DNA from: JAPUIN01 sp041580375
GTDB lineage: Bacteria > Acidobacteriota > Polarisedimenticolia > Gp22-AA2
DNA length: 44,798 nt
Direction of reading: 5' to 3'
NCBI GenBank assembly: GCA_041580375.1
Contig: JBFGDZ010000004.1
Location: forward strand, 1 to 44,798
The notes under the pieces were generated by a model, which worked only from the letters and a program-made list of their open reading frames with translations, searched no databases and had not been told where the DNA came from. The translations under genes were made by a program, and so were the position numbers. Below, in pieces: positions 40,420-44,798 of this stretch. Position 1 is the stretch's first letter. Each line of letters starts with the position of its first letter.

Positions 40420-41564
40420 CCGGCGCCCACGGCGGCGAGAAGGGCGTCGCAGACGAGGTCCACCTGCCCGTCGGACAGGCCGGGATGAACCGGCAGCGAC
40501 AGCACCTCCCGGGCGGCCCGCTCGGCCTCGGGGAAGGAGCCCGCCCCGGCGGCCGGCCCCGCCAGCGCGGGCTGCAGGTGCAGCGGGATCGGATAGTGCA
40601 CCTGCGCCGCGACGCCGCGAGCCTCGAGCGCCGCCCGCACCTCGTCCCTGCGGCGCACGCGGACGGTGAACTGATGGAAGACGTGCCGCGCCCAGGGACG
40701 CTCGACCGGGAGGACGACGCCGCTCCCGCCGAGGCGCTCGCGGTAACGCTGCGCGATGGAGCGCCTGCGCTCGTTCCACGCGGACAGCCGCTTCAGCTTG
40801 ACCCTCAGGATCGCGGCCTGCAGCGCGTCGAGGCGCGCGTTGTATCCCGACTCCACGTGGCGGTACTTTCCCTCCTGTCCGTGGTCCCTGAGGCGCCGGA
40901 CGCGCCCGGCGAGATCGCGATCCCCCGTGGTCACCATCCCGCCCTCGCCGCAGCCGCCGAGGTTCTTCGTCGGATAGAAGGAGAACGCCCCCGCCGTCGC
41001 CAGAGAGCCGGCCGGCTTTCCTTTGTAGAGGGCGCCGTGCGCCTGGCAGGCGTCCTCGACGATCACGAGGCCCCGGCGCGCGGCCAGATCCCGGATCGGA
41101 TCGAGATCGGCCGGGTGGCCGTAGAGATGCACCGGGATGATCGCCCTCGTTCGCTTTGTCAGGGCGCGCTCGACCCGGCGCGGGTCGAGCGTGAGGGTGT
41201 CGGGATCGATGTCGGCGAAGACCGTCGCGGCGCCGACCTGGCCGATCGCCTCGACCGAGGCGAAGAACGAGAAGGGGCTCGTGATCACCTCGGGGGGCCC
41301 GGCGCCGTCCTTCGGGGTGCCCCGCGGGATTGCGCTCGCCGCTTCGCCGGCCTCCGCGGCCAGGAGCGCCAGCCGGAGGGCATCGGTGCCGCTTCCGACC
41401 GCCACGGCGTGAGGCACGCCGCACGCGCGGGCGAACTCCTCCTCGAGTGCCTCGACCTCGGGGCCGCCGATGTAGCGGCCGGAGGACAGCACGCGGAAGA
41501 CAGCCTCGTCGATCTCGGCCTTCAGAGCCGCGTACTCGCCCGCCGGATCGGCTGCCGGAATCAA
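40416..41564 (-). CDS. DegT/DnrJ/EryC1-family sugar aminotransferase
   Basis: A 382-residue PLP enzyme that transaminates keto-sugars on nucleotide carriers. SGRYIGGPEVEALEEEFA, VGSGTDALRLAL, VHLYGHPADLDPI, IVEDACQAHGA and the PLP lysine in FSFYPTKNLGGCGEGG are present, with YNARLDALQAAIL in the C-terminal half. A short insertion (GEAASAIPRGTPKDGAGPPE, about residues 73-92) follows the nucleotide site. The start is TTG 41564, with GGGAGGG at eight bases. The overlap with wecB, and the likeness of the pair to WbpE/WbpI-type genes, point to an amino-sugar of O-antigen or capsule. The exact substrate is open. Confidence 0.9.
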   Translation of the reverse strand: MIPAADPAGEYAALKAEIDEAVFRVLSSGRYIGGPEVEALEEEFARACGVPHAVAVGSGTDALRLALLAAEAGEAASAIPRGTPKDGAGPPEVITSPFSFFASVEAIGQVGAATVFADIDPDTLTLDPRRVERALTKRTRAIIPVHLYGHPADLDPIRDLAARRGLVIVEDACQAHGALYKGKPAGSLATAGAFSFYPTKNLGGCGEGGMVTTGDRDLAGRVRRLRDHGQEGKYRHVESGYNARLDALQAAILRVKLKRLSAWNERRRSIAQRYRERLGGSGVVLPVERPWARHVFHQFTVRVRRRDEVRAALEARGVAAQVHYPIPLHLQPALAGPAAGAGSFPEAERAAREVLSLPVHPGLSDGQVDLVCDALLAAVGAG

Positions 41565-41623
41565 CGTACCGTCCCTCCCCGCCGGCGGCCTCGCGCCCTC
41601 CGCTTCCGCGCCGGCGACGCGAT

Positions 41624-41632
41624 AGTCTAGCA
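41624..41632 (-). promoter_or_regulatory. Possible extended -10 promoter of the degT-wecB operon
   Basis: Minus strand TGCTAGACT: extended TGn with TAGACT (4/6), about 60 bases before TTG 41564, no -35 seen. Weak evidence. Confidence 0.25.
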
Positions 41633-41690
41633 GGGTTCCCGCTCACGCCCGTCGGCGTTCCCCGACCATGCCCCGCGGGCCGTAATCTTC

Positions 41691-41719
41691 TTGACTCGCT
41701 CCGTCACCGGCCGTACGAT
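41691..41719 (+). promoter_or_regulatory. Sigma70-type promoter of the cysteine-rich repeat gene
   Basis: TTGACT (41691-41696), 17 bases, TACGAT (41714-41719): 5/6 and 4/6 at ideal spacing. The predicted start is near 41726, giving a leader of about 36 bases with GGGAGG before ATG 41762. Confidence 0.5.
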
Positions 41720-41761
41720 GCCGGTCAGTCCCGCACCGCGCCAACTTCAGGGGAGGTGTCC

Positions 41762-43120
41762 ATGCGCGCTCCCGCTTCGCGTTTCCTGCTCGTTCTCGCG
41801 CTCGCGATCCTGTCCTGGTCGATGGCCCCCGCCGCCGAAACGGATGGCCTCGTCTGCGATCCCGACCCGTCCTGCGAAGACCGCTGCCGGGCCCGCTCGG
41901 AGGAGCTGTTCCGCGCCTGCGTGAGCGCGGGAGGCGCCCCGGAGGCCTGCGCCGAGCGGGCGAAAGCCGCGCTCGCGGCCTGCGTGGAGGCGAACTGCCG
42001 CCCCGATCCGACCTGCGAGGACCGCTGCCGGACGAAGGCCGAGACGACGCTTCGCCTCTGCCTCGAGGCGGGTCATCCGCGTGAGGCCTGCGTGAACCGC
42101 GCGCGGGCGGTCCTCGAGGTCTGCATCGAGGAGAACTGCCGTCCCGAGCCGACCTGCGAGGACCTCTGCCGCGCGAGGGCCGAACGTCTCTACCGGGAGT
42201 GCGTCGCGGCGGGGAACGATCCGGAGGCCTGCGCGGTTCGCGCCCGCGCCGCTCTCGCCGCCTGCATCGAGGGGGCCTGCACCCCCGAGCCGGGCTGCGA
42301 GGACCGCTGCCGTGCCCGGGCCGAGGAGTTCTTCCGGCTCTGCGTGGAGGCCGGACACGATCGCGAGGCCTGCGCCGAGCGGGCCCGGATGGTCCTGGAC
42401 GTCTGCATCGAGGAGCACTGCGTCCCCGAGCCGACCTGCAAGGACCGCTGCCGCGCGCACTCCGAGGAGGTGTACAGGGCGTGTCTGGCCGCCGGCGGCG
42501 ACCCGACGCGCTGCGCGGAGCGCGCCCGGACGGCCTTCGAGACCTGCGTCGCCGAGCACTGCGAGCCGTGCCTCTGTCCCGACGTGTTCGATCCGGTGTG
42601 CGGCGCCGACGGCAACACCTATCCGAACGCCTGCGTGGCTCGCTGCGCCGGCGTCGAGATCCTGCATCCAGGAGAATGCCGGATCCCGTGCCGCTGCAAC
42701 GCCGACTGCCCGACGGGCGACGTCTGCCGGGATGGTGTCTGTCAGGCCCCGTGCGTCATCAATTGCCTGGTCCCGGACCCCGTGTGCGGCTCCGACGGAC
42801 GCACCTACATCTGCGGCGTCGAGGACGCCGCCTGCCACGGCGTCCCGGTCCTGCACGGCGGCGAGTGCCGGCCGGTCTGCGCGCGGGACGCCGACTGCGC
42901 CGCCGGCAGCAACTGCCAGCCAGCGTTCAATTGCCCCGACCCATGCGGCTGCGCGAGCTTCTGCGCCCCGTGCGTCTGCCCTCAGATCTACGACCCGGTG
43001 TGCGGTGTGGACGGCCAGACCTACGGGAACGCCTGCGAGGCGCGCTGCGCTCGCGTGGAGATCGCCTACAGGGGAGCCTGCCGGCAGCGCAGCAGGATCT
43101 ACCGCCTGATGCCTCTGTGA
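41762..43120 (+). CDS. Secreted cysteine-rich protein: five 47-residue repeats plus three Kazal-like domains
   Basis: 452 residues. The signal peptide is cut near APA-AE (about residue 24). Residues 32-266 are five tandem 47-residue repeats, each with six Cys at positions 1, 7, 11, 22, 32 and 43 and the core CEDRCRxxxExxxRxC. Three Kazal-type domains follow (about 270-306, 331-369 and 404-440), each with PVCGxDGxTY, separated by short Cys-rich linkers (CNADCPTGDVCRDGVC type). Kazal domains inhibit serine proteases; the repeat family is not one I recognise. About 60 cysteines imply heavy disulfide bonding outside the cytoplasm. ATG 41762 follows GGGGAGG; longer upstream readings precede the promoter. 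Confidence 0.85.
   Translation: MRAPASRFLLVLALAILSWSMAPAAETDGLVCDPDPSCEDRCRARSEELFRACVSAGGAPEACAERAKAALAACVEANCRPDPTCEDRCRTKAETTLRLCLEAGHPREACVNRARAVLEVCIEENCRPEPTCEDLCRARAERLYRECVAAGNDPEACAVRARAALAACIEGACTPEPGCEDRCRARAEEFFRLCVEAGHDREACAERARMVLDVCIEEHCVPEPTCKDRCRAHSEEVYRACLAAGGDPTRCAERARTAFETCVAEHCEPCLCPDVFDPVCGADGNTYPNACVARCAGVEILHPGECRIPCRCNADCPTGDVCRDGVCQAPCVINCLVPDPVCGSDGRTYICGVEDAACHGVPVLHGGECRPVCARDADCAAGSNCQPAFNCPDPCGCASFCAPCVCPQIYDPVCGVDGQTYGNACEARCARVEIAYRGACRQRSRIYRLMPL
41855..42559 (+). repeat. Five tandem 141-base coding repeats (47 residues each)
   Basis: Units begin at 41855, 41996, 42137, 42278 and 42419, all exactly 141 bases with no indels. The spacing is C-x5-C-x3-C-x10-C-x9-C-x10-C-x4. 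Identity between units is moderate at protein level, so the array is old rather than a recent amplification. Confidence 0.9.
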
Positions 43121-43145
43121 GACTCGCGGGCTCGACGCGCGGGGT

Positions 43146-43478
43146 TCAGGGACCGCCGTCGAGGACCTGAGCCCTCTCCCGGAGCAGCGCGAGCGCCTCC
43201 TCGAGCCGGTCCTCGGGGACGTGGATCGTGGCCCTGAGGGCTCCCCCGCGGTTCGTCCCCCCGGCGAACGGGCCGACCGGCAGGAGGTTCAGGGTCTGCT
43301 CACCCTGAACGACGAAGGGAATGCCGACCGACTCCAGCAGGGACTTGACCATCGGCAGGAAGGCGACGTCGGTCGTGGAGACGAGCGGCACGAGCGGGCA
43401 GGCCAAGGGTTCCTCCGGCGGCCCTCCGGGGGCGTCGATCCCCGCCGGCCCGAACGCCCGGGCCGCGGTGACGATCAC
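43146..43478 (-). CDS. Small DUF2007-like protein downstream of a response regulator
   Basis: A 110-residue protein read from GTG 43478, six bases after the regulator's stop. The core VSTTDVAFLPMVKSLLESVGIPFVVQGEQTLNLLP resembles the DUF2007 / signal-transducing domain (segments VAFLPMVKSLLES and GIPFVVQGE), followed by a strand-helix end (ATIHVPEDRLEEALALL). The 35-residue N-terminus is Ala/Pro-rich and could be over-extended. Relatives bind or act in protein-protein contacts, with no defined chemistry. It is the last gene of the kinase-regulator operon and converges with the Cys-rich gene after 25 bases. Confidence 0.65.
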   Translation of the reverse strand: MIVTAARAFGPAGIDAPGGPPEEPLACPLVPLVSTTDVAFLPMVKSLLESVGIPFVVQGEQTLNLLPVGPFAGGTNRGGALRATIHVPEDRLEEALALLRERAQVLDGGP

Positions 43479-43484
43479 CGGAGG

Positions 43485-44165
43485 TCAGCCGGTGAATTTA
43501 TACCCCATTCCGTGCACGGTGACGATGTATCTCGGCTCGGCCGGCGAGTCCTCGATCTTCTTCCGCAGCTTGGCGACGTGCATGTCGACGGTCCGGGTCA
43601 CGGGTGCGCTGTCATAGTCCCAGACCGCGTCCAGCAGTTTTTCGCGGGCTATCACCTTCCCCCGGTTGTCGATCAGGTACTGCAGCAGGCGGATCTCGCG
43701 GGGCGACATCTCGAGCAGATTCCCCTTCTTGCGCACCTCGCCCCTCTCGAAGTCGGCCGTGACGTCGCCGAACCTGTAGCTTTCGAGCGGCGCCGCGCGG
43801 CCCGAGGCCCGGCGCAGGACCGCCTCGACCCGCGCCATCAGCTCCAGGAACCCGAACGGCTTGGTGACGTAGTCGTCGGCGCCCAGCTTCAGTCCCAGCA
43901 CCTTGTCGATCTCCTGCCCGCGGGCCGTCAGCATGATGATCGGCACCGGGTTGCCGGACTTGCGGATCTCGCGGCACACGTCGAGACCGTTCATCTTCGG
44001 GAGCATGACGTCCAGGATGATGATGTCGGGCTTCGAGTCCTGCGCCATCCGCAGTCCCTCGGCGCCGTCCCGGACGAGGGACGCCTCGTACCCCTCGTAC
44101 CGAAAGCCGTCGGTCAGGGCCGTGGCCATCGAATCATCGTCCTCGACGATCAACACCTTCGGCAT
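43485..44165 (-). CDS. OmpR/PhoB-family response regulator
   Basis: 226 residues. The receiver domain has Glu8-Asp9-Asp10, phospho-acceptor Asp52 (IIILDVMLPKMNG), Thr80 and Lys102 (VTKPFG). The C-terminal winged helix (about 130-226) includes LLEMSPREIRLLQYLIDNRG, VIAREKLLDAVW, VTRTVDMHVAKLRKKI and RYIVTVHGMGYKF. It should bind tandem DNA repeats when phosphorylated by the kinase encoded 36 bases upstream. ATG 44165 is the natural start. Confidence 0.95.
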   Translation of the reverse strand: MPKVLIVEDDDSMATALTDGFRYEGYEASLVRDGAEGLRMAQDSKPDIIILDVMLPKMNGLDVCREIRKSGNPVPIIMLTARGQEIDKVLGLKLGADDYVTKPFGFLELMARVEAVLRRASGRAAPLESYRFGDVTADFERGEVRKKGNLLEMSPREIRLLQYLIDNRGKVIAREKLLDAVWDYDSAPVTRTVDMHVAKLRKKIEDSPAEPRYIVTVHGMGYKFTG

Positions 44166-44201
44166 GGTTGACTCCTCTCCCCCTCCTCAATCTCCGTCAT
44201 G

Positions 44202-44798
44202 TCAGGACCCCAGGCCGGCCTCGAGATCGGCCGCCCGCTCCGCCGCAGCGACGCCCTGCGACTCCTCCGCGGGATGCCTCGTGTCGAACGGCAGGCGGAT
44301 CGAGAAGGTGCTCCCCTTCCCCGGCTCGCTCTCGACGGTGATCTGCCCCCGGTGCACCTTGACGATGTGCTGCACGATCGACAGCCCGAGACCGCTCCCC
44401 TTCACGTCGTGCACCAGACCGGTGCTGACGCGGTGGAACCGGTCGAAGATCTTCTCCTGCTCGTCCCGGGCGATCCCGATGCCGTGGTCGCGCACCGACA
44501 CCACGACGGCGTCGCTCTCGCGCTTCAGGAACACCTCGATCCGGCGCGAATCGCCCGAGTACTTCACCGCGTTATCCAGCAGGTTGTGGAGCGCCTGCGA
44601 GATGGCGTCCGGATCGACGGCGACCCGCGGGAGGGGCTCGCCGCCCATCTCGAAGGCGATCCGGAACCCGCCGTGCTTGAGATGGACGTCGAAGGTCTTC
44701 AGCGTGGACTCGACGACTTCCTTCAGATCGGTGAGCACGAACCGGTAGGTCTTGCGGCCCGTCTCGATGCGCGAGAAATCCAGGATGTTCTCGATCAG
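44202..44798 (-). CDS. Sensor histidine kinase, C-terminal part (5' end outside the window)
   Basis: 198 residues remain, open to the window edge in phase with its last base. The first residues, ENILDFSRIETGR, are the end of the HisKA helix pair. The HATPase domain follows: N-box ALHNLLDNAVKYSG, G1 VRDHGIGIARDE, F-box IFDRFHR and G2 GSGLGLSIVQHIV with SEPGKGSTF. It ends in an Ala/Glu-rich tail of about 25 residues. The sensor and membrane parts are not in view. It is transcribed with the OmpR-type regulator, its likely partner. Confidence 0.93.
   Translation of the reverse strand: MIENILDFSRIETGRKTYRFVLTDLKEVVESTLKTFDVHLKHGGFRIAFEMGGEPLPRVAVDPDAISQALHNLLDNAVKYSGDSRRIEVFLKRESDAVVVSVRDHGIGIARDEQEKIFDRFHRVSTGLVHDVKGSGLGLSIVQHIVKVHRGQITVESEPGKGSTFSIRLPFDTRHPAEESQGVAAAERAADLEAGLGS

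Noticed and set aside
41855..42559. Tandem 141-base units as a possible recent repeat expansion or CRISPR-like array
   Set aside because: The units are coding, differ at many positions and share only a cysteine framework, so they are protein repeats.

Overview
This is a GC-rich (roughly 70%), gene-dense bacterial chromosome segment. It has Sec signal peptides, lipoboxes, an outer-membrane barrel ending in Phe, a TPR lipoprotein beside an ASPIC/UnbV FG-GAP protein, multihaem cytochromes and M16 peptidase pairs. Together these suggest a Gram-negative, probably Acidobacteriota-like or related uncultured lineage. That is inference from gene content; no rRNA or tRNA is present to settle it. No mobile elements, CRISPR arrays or tRNAs were seen.

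Layout. 1-8.8 kb: the end of an unknown coiled-coil gene; a cold-shock gene with a long leader; a TPR lipoprotein and FG-GAP/ASPIC pair; on the minus strand a small secreted protein and a LOG-like protein; then a double-thioredoxin/octahaem cytochrome lipoprotein and a YtcJ-type amidohydrolase. 8.8-16.3 kb (minus strand): a seven-gene histidine operon, hisG-hisC-hisB-hisH-hisF-hisA/I/E-hisD/HAD, in which every junction is a 4-base stop/start overlap. It is preceded by a histidine-rich leader peptide, a promoter and competing RNA hairpins. All ten biosynthetic steps can be assigned if the HAD phosphatase fused to HisD is the histidinol-phosphate phosphatase.

16.3-23.3 kb: a Mug/TDG glycosylase divergent from an EVE-domain gene that runs in frame into a secreted helical protein, then a triple-BON protein and an active/inactive M16 peptidase pair, ending against a convergent Cas4/AddB-like nuclease. 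23.4-27.2 kb: cyclophilin, dCMP deaminase, a receiver-DHp protein and a GH15 glycosidase. 27.2-30.8 kb (minus): a lipoprotein, an ABC-2 type exporter and FabI.

30.8-38.4 kb: a putrescine/GABA catabolic cluster (GabT, aldehyde dehydrogenase and two PatA-like aminotransferases) flanking a porin, with a gene-free leader of about 400 bases upstream. 38.4-44.8 kb: a NarL-type regulator, WecB and DegT nucleotide-sugar enzymes, a secreted cysteine-rich protein with five perfect-length 47-residue repeats and three Kazal domains, and a histidine kinase/response regulator/DUF2007-like operon cut by the window end.

The most notable points are the self-contained histidine operon with two unusual fusions and its own attenuator-like leader, the thioredoxin-octahaem fusion, and the Cys-rich repeat protein.
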